Shown: piece by piece, positions 1-5,651 of the stretch | Layout: each line of letters opens with the position of its first letter | How positions within the stretch are numbered: position 1 is the first letter of the stretch | Assembly (NCBI RefSeq): GCF_003057875.1 | Contig: NZ_PYXZ01000001.1 | Coordinates: 1-64,000 of the forward strand | Direction: 5' to 3' | DNA length: 64,000 bases | Source: Nocardioides currus | GTDB taxonomy: Bacteria; Actinomycetota; Actinomycetes; Propionibacteriales; Nocardioidaceae | The notes under the pieces: generated by a model | Told to the model about the DNA's origin: nothing | The model's database searches: none | The model's input: only the letters and a program-made list of their open reading frames with translations | Translations under genes and position numbers: made by a program

Positions 1-2
1 AT

Positions 3-551
3 CGGTGGACCTCTTTCTTCGATGAGTGCTTGGCCGTACACACCGAAGATCCCGCCGATGGCCGTCTACGTCTTCACGCCTCGCCGCTGGCCCTCAAACC
101 CCACCACTCCCTGGGACTCTCCTTGGTCATGTTGTACGGCGGCCTACGGCTTGGCGAGGCCTGCACGACCCAGCAACTGACAGGCAACATGCTGTTCGTC
201 GACAGGCAACGCCGACCAGACGGGCACCTCGCATCGTCCAAGACGACCGGGCCTGTCGTGCTGCCGGACTGGCTTGCCAAGCGCTACGAGGAGCACGACT
301 TCGAGCGAGCAGCCAACACCGTGTACGTCGGCATCAGGCGAGCGGGTAGACGTGCGCAGCTCGAACTGCGACCTCACATGCTGCGACATGCCTTCGCCAC
401 GAACCTCGTTGCGGCAGGAGCTACGCCTGAGGTGCTACGCCGCCAGATGCGCCACCACGACGTGGCGGTCAGCCTCCGCTACTACGTCCAGACGACCACC
501 GACGACGTCGCTGCGACCGTCCTCAGAATGGACATTCGCCGTTCGCTTTAG
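3..551 (+). CDS. Tyrosine recombinase/integrase, C-terminal catalytic part (5' end outside window)
   Basis: The frame is open from the first bases of the window, so this is the 3' portion of a longer gene. The visible 180 or so residues hold the lambda-integrase catalytic core: the first arginine in YGGLRLGEA, the HxLRH box as HMLRHAFATNL, and a terminal MRHHD...LRYY segment that supplies the second histidine and the nucleophilic tyrosine. By family it cuts and rejoins DNA at attachment sites to integrate or excise an element. Its GC content is lower than that of the genes after 4420. It sits at the left of an element whose right limit appears to be the ychF 3' end. The missing N-terminus (arm-binding and SAM-like domains) leaves the subfamily open. 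Confidence 0.85.
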   Translation, partial: RWTSFFDECLAVHTEDPADGRLRLHASPLALKPHHSLGLSLVMLYGGLRLGEACTTQQLTGNMLFVDRQRRPDGHLASSKTTGPVVLPDWLAKRYEEHDFERAANTVYVGIRRAGRRAQLELRPHMLRHAFATNLVAAGATPEVLRRQMRHHDVAVSLRYYVQTTTDDVAATVLRMDIRRSL

Positions 552-918
552 GAAATGAACCGTAGTAAAATAGTAGTAGTTGGAAACCACTACTTCCGCG
601 AGGAGATTCACCGAACTTCGAACCGGTTCGTCCCGTCCCCGAGGCAGAGAGTAGTGGCTCTGACTCGGGGACGCTTGCGTTCCCAGTAGGTCCGACGGCG
701 GTAGCCAGCGCGCTGGTGATTCGCATCGTTGAGAGGCAGCAAACCTGTCAACGAACACAGCAGAGAAGTGGCCTTGCTCGGCTAGTAGCAACCTCTGCTT
801 GTCACCCCGAAATGGAAGAAGGTTGGGGAGGCCCCGGTAGCACGGGGCGGGACCGGGGTTTGAGCAGTGACCGCATGGCGTGACGGGCACCCCGGGATTG
901 AAGTCGGACCCCCTCTGA
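552..918. other. Gap with hairpins, no convincing gene
   Basis: I find no credible coding region in these 367 bases. Just after the integrase stop there is an 8-bp stem with a bulged T (575-594, AGTAGT/ACTACT arms around an AAA loop), which could end integrase transcription or form part of an attachment region. Further on, 833-859 can fold as CCCCGGT...ACCGGGG. A long reverse-strand frame crosses the region, but it overlaps the integrase and has no recognisable motifs. Confidence 0.4.
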
Positions 919-1128
919 GTGACACGTAGAGGGCGGCCCCTTACCGACGTATGTCCAAACAGCAACACATTCCGGTTACCCGGAGGGACTCCCTCCGGAC
1001 CACCCGGCGAACCGCTGCGCGGCCCGCTTCGAGGTCTGCCTAATCACGAACTTAGAGAAGAGATTCAACTGGCCGTAGGCCAGTCGGCGCCTGCGCCGAT
1101 GCCAAGAGGGAAGGAGGTACGCAAATGA
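919..1128 (+). CDS. Small hypothetical protein (69 aa), possible
   Basis: A GTG-started frame ends in the tetranucleotide ATGA that starts the next small gene, an arrangement typical of translational coupling. The C-terminal half (NHELREEIQLAVGQ...) reads as plausible amphipathic helix and uses the same relaxed codon choice as the neighbour. The N-terminal half is rich in Gly, Pro and Arg and may not be real. I see no good ribosome binding site before the GTG. A shorter product from an internal start, or no product at all, is possible. I do not recognise a family. Confidence 0.3.
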   Translation: MTRRGRPLTDVCPNSNTFRLPGGTPSGPPGEPLRGPLRGLPNHELREEIQLAVGQSAPAPMPRGKEVRK

Positions 1129-1253
1129 GCAACCTGGAAGAGTTTCTGGCGAGGTTGAAGCCAGAGACAAGGGCTAAGTTGATGTTCGCGTCAGAGGCCG
1201 AGCAACCGGTCTATGAGACGCGGGAAGACGAGACGGCAGCGCACATGCGCTGA
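1125..1253 (+). CDS. 42-residue micro-protein with a strong ribosome binding site
   Basis: An ATG at 1125 follows a near-perfect Shine-Dalgarno AAGGAGGT (1111-1118) and opens a 42-codon frame ending in TGA. The protein begins MSNLEEFLARL and is acidic and helical in character, with no cysteine, signal peptide or membrane segment. Its ATG overlaps the stop of the preceding frame, and a hairpin lies ten bases after its own stop, so it has the full layout of a small expressed gene. Small acidic or helical proteins beside integrases are often excisionase-like, DNA-mimic or regulatory proteins, but nothing here identifies it. Confidence 0.5.
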   Translation: MSNLEEFLARLKPETRAKLMFASEAEQPVYETREDETAAHMR

Positions 1254-1262
1254 ACCATGCGG

Positions 1263-1289
1263 GTAGGGCTGCTGAGCAGGTAGCCCTAC
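1263..1289. terminator. Hairpin after the micro-gene, possible terminator
   Basis: GTAGGGCT (1263-1270) pairs perfectly with AGCCCTAC (1282-1289) across an 11-base loop. It lies 10 bases past the stop of the 42-aa gene and overlaps the stop of the zinc-ribbon gene coming from the other strand. It has no T-tract, so it would be an I-shaped (tail-less) terminator at best. Confidence 0.4.
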
Positions 1290-1402
1290 TCTGGTTCTCC
1301 ATGACGCTTCGGCTTGTGCTCATCGCAGTGCGGGCAGTAGGCCTTTCCCCTAACCTCCGTCAGCATTGCGCTGCAGTCAGGACACGTTCCCCAGTCGCTC
1401 AT
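1286..1402 (-). CDS. 38-residue zinc-ribbon micro-protein
   Basis: An ATG at 1402 opens a 38-codon frame with two CxxC knuckles, CPDC (Cys7, Cys10) and CPHC (Cys23, Cys26). Together they form a complete four-cysteine zinc ribbon. The tail (DEHKPKRHGEPE) is basic and polar. The gene starts 9 bases after the stop of the upstream gene on the same strand, so it reads as the last gene of the element's leftward operon. Isolated zinc ribbons usually bind nucleic acid or act as subunits of larger complexes. Neither is shown here. The cysteine spacing makes chance unlikely, although no strong Shine-Dalgarno is visible. Confidence 0.55.
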   Translation of the reverse strand: MSDWGTCPDCSAMLTEVRGKAYCPHCDEHKPKRHGEPE

Positions 1403-1411
1403 GGCTGCAGC

Positions 1412-1723
1412 CTAGGAGCGAAGCGCCGCATCCGCGATGGCATCCACGCTCTCCACATGGAAGTAGGCAACGGTTCGCCGGCCCTCCGTGATGACGATGA
1501 CCGCTCCTGCTTGCACGAGCTGCGTGCCATCGTTGTCGACCACGAGCCAGCACCCGCTCGCACCCGACCGCCATGCCGCACGGTCTTCGACATCGAGCAC
1601 GACGGAGGCGCTGCCCGAATCCACAGTGTGCGGAGGGACGAAGCCAGTCACCGCATAAACCTGGGTGGGCGGCGTAGGAGGCGGGCCGCTGTCACGCCCG
1701 CCCTGTTCTGGCGTCAGCCACAC
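1412..1723 (-). CDS. Hypothetical protein, possibly frameshifted near its start
   Basis: This is a 103-residue frame from GTG 1723. Its sequence is protein-like: a Pro-rich stretch at 10-20, then beta-rich segments such as GCWLVVDNDGTQLV and AVIVITEGRRTVAYFHV. The GTG has no ribosome binding site. Forty bases upstream there is an ATG (1764) with a good GAAGGAG, but it reads in another frame and stops after 16 codons. The open frame itself continues upstream as ...PFHGYVVWLTPEQ, so a single-base indel between 1735 and 1760 would join the well-placed ATG to this body. The next gene starts 9 bases after its stop. I recognise no family. Confidence 0.5.
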   Translation of the reverse strand: MWLTPEQGGRDSGPPPTPPTQVYAVTGFVPPHTVDSGSASVVLDVEDRAAWRSGASGCWLVVDNDGTQLVQAGAVIVITEGRRTVAYFHVESVDAIADAALRS

Positions 1724-1780
1724 GACGTAGCCGTGGAACGGAAGAGGGTGTCTGGCCTGTCCATCGGTCGAGTCTCCTTC

Positions 1781-2446
1781 TCAGGCAGCAGCCGCGTCCA
1801 AGTCCGCCGAACTCAGGACCGCCCTCACGGTGGACGGGTACCACCGAGCGCCGCCGCGCGCGGTCGCGACACCGTCGCGGTTCAGACCCTCTGCAATGGC
1901 GGCAAGGGTCTGTCCCTCACTTCGGGCTGCGACGATGCGGGCCGTCACCTCTGCGGGAAGCGTGCGCGGGCGCCCGAGGCGCTTGCCCTGAGCCTTCAAC
2001 TGCTGCAGCGCGGCGCTGGTACGCGCGCCGATGAGCTGGCGCTCGTACTCCGCAAAGGCAGCCATGACATTGGCCATCAGCTGGCCACTCGGCACGGTCG
2101 TGTCGATGGCGAGGTCGAGAACGACGAGTTCCCAACCCTCGCGCCTGGCACGGTCCATCAGGGTGGCGAAGTCAAGGAGCGAACGGGACAGCCGGTCGAG
2201 CTTGGAGACGACGAGCACTGACGCCTGCCCCTTCCGCAGCATGTCGAGCGCCGTGGCGATGGCAGGACGAGACAGGTTCTTGGCGGAGTACCCCTCATCC
2301 GACATGAACTCGACATCCGCCCAGTCCCGCCGAGCGGCCTCGGCAGCGATGGCGCTCCGTTGGTCACCGAGACCGAGACCCGAAACCGCCTGCTCGTCAG
2401 TGGAGACGCGCAGGTAGCCGATGACCTTGCGAGACCGCTTCTTCAT
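1781..2446 (-). CDS. Serine recombinase (resolvase/invertase family)
   Basis: This 221-residue protein has the small-serine-recombinase layout: an N-terminal catalytic domain (1-140) with the nucleophile Ser15 in YLRVSTDEQ and the arginine-rich VVSKLDRLSRS motif, a long connecting helix around PSGQLMANVMAAFAEYERQLI, and a C-terminal helix-turn-helix (about 160-210) for site binding. Members cut both strands at a two-fold site through a phosphoserine link and resolve cointegrates or invert DNA. A perfect 12-bp inverted repeat lies 8 to 37 bases before the start codon. The gene is in the leftward series of the element, 35 bases from the STAS-like gene. It could be the element's resolvase or an invertase. 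Confidence 0.92.
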   Translation of the reverse strand: MKKRSRKVIGYLRVSTDEQAVSGLGLGDQRSAIAAEAARRDWADVEFMSDEGYSAKNLSRPAIATALDMLRKGQASVLVVSKLDRLSRSLLDFATLMDRARREGWELVVLDLAIDTTVPSGQLMANVMAAFAEYERQLIGARTSAALQQLKAQGKRLGRPRTLPAEVTARIVAARSEGQTLAAIAEGLNRDGVATARGGARWYPSTVRAVLSSADLDAAAA

Positions 2447-2453
2447 GCCGTCA

Positions 2454-2483
2454 GATTACACTAAATGGTCGTTTAGTGTAATC
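2454..2483. promoter_or_regulatory. Perfect 12-bp inverted repeat before the resolvase (candidate binding/crossover site)
   Basis: GATTACACTAAA (2454-2465) is repeated exactly in inverse (2472-2483) around a 6-base centre. The 30-bp length and 12-bp arms resemble one subsite of a res-type site for small serine recombinases, and the position just before the resolvase start would allow autoregulation. It also covers the last codons of the STAS-like gene. It is AT-rich compared with its surroundings. No T-run follows on either strand, so a terminator is less likely. Confidence 0.6.
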
Positions 2484-2778
2484 AGTCCTCTTCGACAGCG
2501 AAGTCCTCTTGGGCGTAGTCCACGACAATCTCAATGAGAGCTTGGATGTCGTCGTTGCAGTTCTTGAACTCGATGTGCTCCAAGGAGGCAGGGTCTTCTC
2601 GAACGGCTTGGGCCAGGAGCGCGTGCATGAACGACTGCGTAGCAAGCTCGACGCCATCGAAGTCGAGCAAGACGACCCTGTGCTTGGCCAGACCTGGCTT
2701 GAGCACCTCTTCCCGCAGCGTTGCGGCAGCGTCCTTGTCTCCTGCGAAGGAGCCTGCGTATCGCTTCACCTTGGTCAC
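2482..2778 (-). CDS. STAS-like (DUF4325-type) protein
   Basis: This is a 98-residue protein with no signal or membrane segment. Its centre (VVLLDFDGVELATQSFMHALL, about residues 35-55) matches the core of STAS-like DUF4325 proteins: a buried beta strand, a DFDGVE loop, then a Thr/Ser-Phe helix start where true STAS domains are phosphorylated. Its ATG overlaps the stop of the upstream ATPase by four bases (ATGA), so the two are made together. STAS domains of the SpoIIAA type pair with GHKL kinases as anti-anti-sigma factors. By analogy this protein may be the partner or substrate of the ATPase. The target is unknown. Confidence 0.75.
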   Translation of the reverse strand: MTKVKRYAGSFAGDKDAAATLREEVLKPGLAKHRVVLLDFDGVELATQSFMHALLAQAVREDPASLEHIEFKNCNDDIQALIEIVVDYAQEDFAVEED

Positions 2779-3737
2779 TTGAACCTCGCTCTGTACTTCT
2801 CCTTGTTGGCGGCGCGGACGTTGAAGCCGTAGGCCTTGCGGATGTCACCCATGAGCGCCTCAAAGCCCACATCCTCGCTCACCGTCAGGTCAACGCCCAC
2901 CGAGGTTCCGGGAAACTCGTGCGCGTACTCGCGCCATGTGACACGGTCCTCCTCGAGTCGCGGCTGGAGGGCCTTCCCCCGCGACGACAACAGCTTCATC
3001 TGCTGGTCACCCGTCACCATCACCATGTGGTGGCTAGACGCGAGGACCATCGCCTTCATGAAGAAAAGCCCCGCGCCACCGTTGGTCTCGTTACCACCGA
3101 AGCGGGGAGTAGTTCCTGTCACTCCAGGACGGAACGCCAGTTCGATGGCATGCCTGTGCGTCGAGACAGGGTGGGCGAACTGCATGCTCTCTAGGACCCC
3201 CTGACCAGCATCGCTGACCCCCAACAGAAGCCGACCGCTGCTCCGCGCAACCTGGGCTGCCACGTATGCACCTCCCTCAGCCCGAGAGTGCTCCAGCACG
3301 TTGCGAATCATCTCGAACAGCACGTACTTCACTGCGCGGGTCTGCTCCGGCGACGCGTGAAGTAGTGGCCCAACCTCGACCACGAAGTCGTTCAGCTCGG
3401 CGTTTGTGCGAATCTGCCGCAAGGGCACGAACCGCCCGGCGGCCTCTTGTGGGTGCTGCACGGTGATGCTTCGTTCAACTCCCAGCACTTCGAAGAGGCC
3501 CATCCGCTCGAGATAGCGGGTACTCGAGTTGATTTTCTCGTTCTCGAGCCTGACGTCACCGCCACGCGAGCGGGCAGCCTCGCCCATCGCCGCAATCATG
3601 GTGACAACCATCGGATGCACGGAGAACAGCCCCTCGGGGAGGACGAACGTCAGGTCGTCCTTGCCGTCATCCGTGACGCATCGAAGGAAGCGTTCGATGT
3701 CGTTCAGGTACGACCGGTTGGGGAGAGTGACGCGCAT
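2775..3737 (-). CDS. GHKL-family ATP-binding protein with N-terminal STAS-like region
   Basis: This is a 320-residue cytoplasmic protein. Residues 20-90 (LTFVLPEGLFSVHPMVV..., YLERMGLFEVLG) look like a STAS-type domain. Residues 130-300 carry the Bergerat ATP fold: an N-box with Glu142, Asn146 and His150, a G1 box DAGQG (176-180) and a G2 box NGGAGL (219-224). There is no histidine-kinase dimerisation domain and no receiver, so it is closer to an anti-sigma or switch kinase, or to an HSP90/MutL-like ATPase, than to a two-component sensor. It is the first gene of the leftward operon and is coupled to the STAS-like gene. It diverges from the hypothetical gene at 3801. Its role on the mobile element is unknown. 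Confidence 0.8.
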   Translation of the reverse strand: MRVTLPNRSYLNDIERFLRCVTDDGKDDLTFVLPEGLFSVHPMVVTMIAAMGEAARSRGGDVRLENEKINSSTRYLERMGLFEVLGVERSITVQHPQEAAGRFVPLRQIRTNAELNDFVVEVGPLLHASPEQTRAVKYVLFEMIRNVLEHSRAEGGAYVAAQVARSSGRLLLGVSDAGQGVLESMQFAHPVSTHRHAIELAFRPGVTGTTPRFGGNETNGGAGLFFMKAMVLASSHHMVMVTGDQQMKLLSSRGKALQPRLEEDRVTWREYAHEFPGTSVGVDLTVSEDVGFEALMGDIRKAYGFNVRAANKEKYRARFK

Positions 3738-3800
3738 GCAACCTCCATCGGAGTCCGAGTGACGGCACTCTAGTCACGCCGAGTCTGCGAGCATCGAGAC

Positions 3801-4166
3801 GTGACCGTGAAATCAGGCAGCCGAGTCGCAGTCAGTGGCGGGTACGACTTCGAGCCCGAGTGGCTGGGGGGCGCGCAAGCAGTGACCGGTCGGGTAGCCA
3901 AGTGGATACCTGGGCAGAACAGCCAACCGGCGTGCGTGGTGTTGCTTGACTTCCCGTTAATTGCCATCGGCGACGTGCGCGGACGCAGAGAGAGACGGGA
4001 AGGCCGGTACATCGTCCTCGGACTGCGCTACCAGGGGCAGGAGTGGGAGACGAGTGGGACTGTGCACGTCGAACTGCTGGCTTCGGAGCCAACAGACTTG
4101 CCCTGGTCGGAACGAGAACAGGGCGCGTGGGTCGAATCGCACGCCACCTACACGGTCCTCGACTGA
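3801..4166 (+). CDS. Hypothetical element-borne protein
   Basis: GTG-started, 121 residues, diverging from the ATPase gene across 63 bases. The sequence is rich in short beta strands (GSRVAVSGGY, GRVAKWIP, ACVVLLDFPLIAIGD, REGRYIVLGLRY, WETSGTVHVELL), suggesting a small beta-barrel of SH3 or Tudor type. It has no cysteine cluster, signal or membrane helix. The codon choice matches the element and not the chromosome. The same frame runs on past the TGA for another 87 codons of protein-like sequence, so the gene may once have been longer. I do not recognise a family. Confidence 0.6.
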   Translation: MTVKSGSRVAVSGGYDFEPEWLGGAQAVTGRVAKWIPGQNSQPACVVLLDFPLIAIGDVRGRRERREGRYIVLGLRYQGQEWETSGTVHVELLASEPTDLPWSEREQGAWVESHATYTVLD

Positions 4167-4430
4167 GGCCGTGCGCACTATCCGGCCTCGGAGTGGTCGG
4201 GCGAGACGGCGTTCAAGCGTGGTCGACAGGTTTATGCATTTCTGACGCCGAAAGAAGACGCCGAGGTGACGTTAAGAGACGTTCACTCGGGCAGGTGGAG
4301 GACGCTGTCGTACGGACCGCCCCCAGCGCCAGAACAGCCTGAAACCCGCACAGAACGGGCTAGAATCGGCCAAAATCCATCCGGAGTACCCCTTCAACGT
4401 CACATGAAGGCCAAAACCCTCACACGTTGA
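4167..4430 (+). pseudogene. In-frame coding remnant after the hypothetical gene, running into the ychF end
   Basis: Directly after the TGA at 4164 the same frame stays open for 87 codons and reads like real protein (segments such as FKRGRQVYAFLTPKEDAE and VTLRDVHSGRWRTLSYG), ending at a TGA that lies inside the ychF coding region. It has no start codon of its own in a good position. It may be the tail of the preceding gene after a nonsense change, or the end of another gene truncated by integration. The last 10 bases belong to ychF on the other strand, so the junction of element and chromosome is probably here. Confidence 0.4.
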
Positions 4431-4432
4431 AG
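4392..4432. repeat. 9-bp inverted repeat across the ychF stop codon, candidate element end
   Basis: CTTCAACGT (4392-4400) is repeated in inverse as ACGTTGAAG (4424-4432). The right arm lies in the last codons of ychF and the left arm in the element side. It may be a core attachment site made symmetric by integration, or a terminator for ychF. The short direct repeat GGCCAAAA also occurs twice nearby. Confidence 0.35.
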
Positions 4433-5496
4433 CGGAACTCCACCACGTCGCCGTCGGCCATCACGTAGTCCTTGCCCTCGATGCGGACCTTGCCGGCCTC
4501 CTTGGCCTTCTGCATGGTGCCCGCGGCCATGAGGTCGTCGAAGGAGACGATCTCGGCCTTGATGAAGCCCTTCTGGAAGTCGGTGTGGATGACTCCCGCG
4601 GCCTCGGGGGCGGTGGCGCCCTTGGCGATCGTCCAGGCCCGCGTCTCCTTGGGGCCGGCGGTGAGGTAGGTCTGCAGGCCGAGGGTGTCGAAGCCGACGC
4701 GGGCGAGCTGGTCGAGGCCCGACTCGGTGATGCCCATCTCGGCGAGCATCTCGTGCGCCATCTCGTCGTCGTCCATCTCGGCCAGGTCGGCCTCGAACTT
4801 CGCGTCGAGGAAGATCGCCTCGGCGGGCGCGACGAGCTCGCGCATCGAGGCGAGGAGCGGCTCGTCGGAGAGCTCGTCGGCGTCGCAGTTGAAGACGAAG
4901 ATGAACGGCTTGGCGGTGAGCAGCGAGAGCTCGCGCAGCAGGTCGCGCTCGATGGTCGAGTCGATGATCGGCGTGCCGCCCTCGAGGGCGCTCAGCGCCG
5001 CGCGCGCCGCGTCGAGGACCGCGGTCTTCGACTTGTCGGTGCGGGCCTCCTTCTCCAGCCGCGGGATCGCCTTCTCGACGGTCTGGATGTCGGCGAGGAT
5101 CAGCTCGGTCTGGATCGTGCCGATGTCGGAGGAGGGGTTGACCTCGCCGTCGACGTGGGTGACGTCCTCGTCGCGGAAGACCCGCGTCACCTGGCAGATC
5201 GCGGCGGACTCGCGGATGTGCGAGAGGAACTTGTTGCCCAGGCCCTCGCCCTCCGAGGCGCCGCGGACGATGCCGGCGATGTCGACGAACTCGACGGTCG
5301 CGGGGAGCTGCCTGGCCGAGCCGAACACCTCGGCGAGCTGGGCGAGGCGCTCGTCGGGGACACCGACGACGCCGACGTTGGGCTCGATCGTGGCGAACGG
5401 GTAGTTCGCCGCCAGCACGTCGTTCTTGGTCAGGGCGTTGAAGAGGGTCGACTTGCCCGCGTTGGGGAGTCCGACGATACCGATGGTGAGAGCCAC
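4420..5496 (-). CDS. ychF: Redox-regulated ATPase/GTPase YchF (OLA1 family)
   Basis: This 358-residue protein (E. coli YchF has 363) is a ribosome-associated P-loop NTPase of the Obg group. GLPNAGKST is the P-loop near residue 9 and DIAGIVRGASEGEGLGN is the switch II region. The C-terminal TGS domain includes the family's VIHTDFQKGFI segment and ends EFRFNV. I place the start at GTG 5496, because a longer upstream extension would not be conserved and TAGACT lies eight bases before this GTG, a leaderless arrangement. The neighbouring core genes fit actinobacterial gene order. Element integration reaches to its last codons but leaves the reading frame and stop intact. Confidence 0.97.
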   Translation of the reverse strand: MALTIGIVGLPNAGKSTLFNALTKNDVLAANYPFATIEPNVGVVGVPDERLAQLAEVFGSARQLPATVEFVDIAGIVRGASEGEGLGNKFLSHIRESAAICQVTRVFRDEDVTHVDGEVNPSSDIGTIQTELILADIQTVEKAIPRLEKEARTDKSKTAVLDAARAALSALEGGTPIIDSTIERDLLRELSLLTAKPFIFVFNCDADELSDEPLLASMRELVAPAEAIFLDAKFEADLAEMDDDEMAHEMLAEMGITESGLDQLARVGFDTLGLQTYLTAGPKETRAWTIAKGATAPEAAGVIHTDFQKGFIKAEIVSFDDLMAAGTMQKAKEAGKVRIEGKDYVMADGDVVEFRFNV

Positions 5497-5504
5497 GGGC
5501 CGGG

Positions 5505-5510
5505 AGTCTA
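5505..5510 (-). promoter_or_regulatory. -10 element of ychF, leaderless
   Basis: TAGACT on the reverse strand, eight bases before the GTG start, so the transcript would begin at the start codon. Confidence 0.5.
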
Positions 5511-5651
5511 CGGGCGCACGGGAGCCCACCGCGATTCGAGGCGGGAGCCCTCGGGACGCGCCGTCCGCGAGTTGCACAGGCTTGGACCGGGCTTGTTCAC
5601 TCGTGCTGTCCCCTGCCGCCCGGCCCCGTCGCCACGACCTCCCAAGGACCC

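Noticed and set aside
552..918. Structured RNA or tRNA near the integrase
   Set aside because: Only simple hairpins are visible; no cloverleaf or known RNA motif could be traced.
435..968. 177-codon reverse-strand frame in the left gap
   Set aside because: It overlaps the integrase end, has no ribosome site and shows no domain-like sequence.
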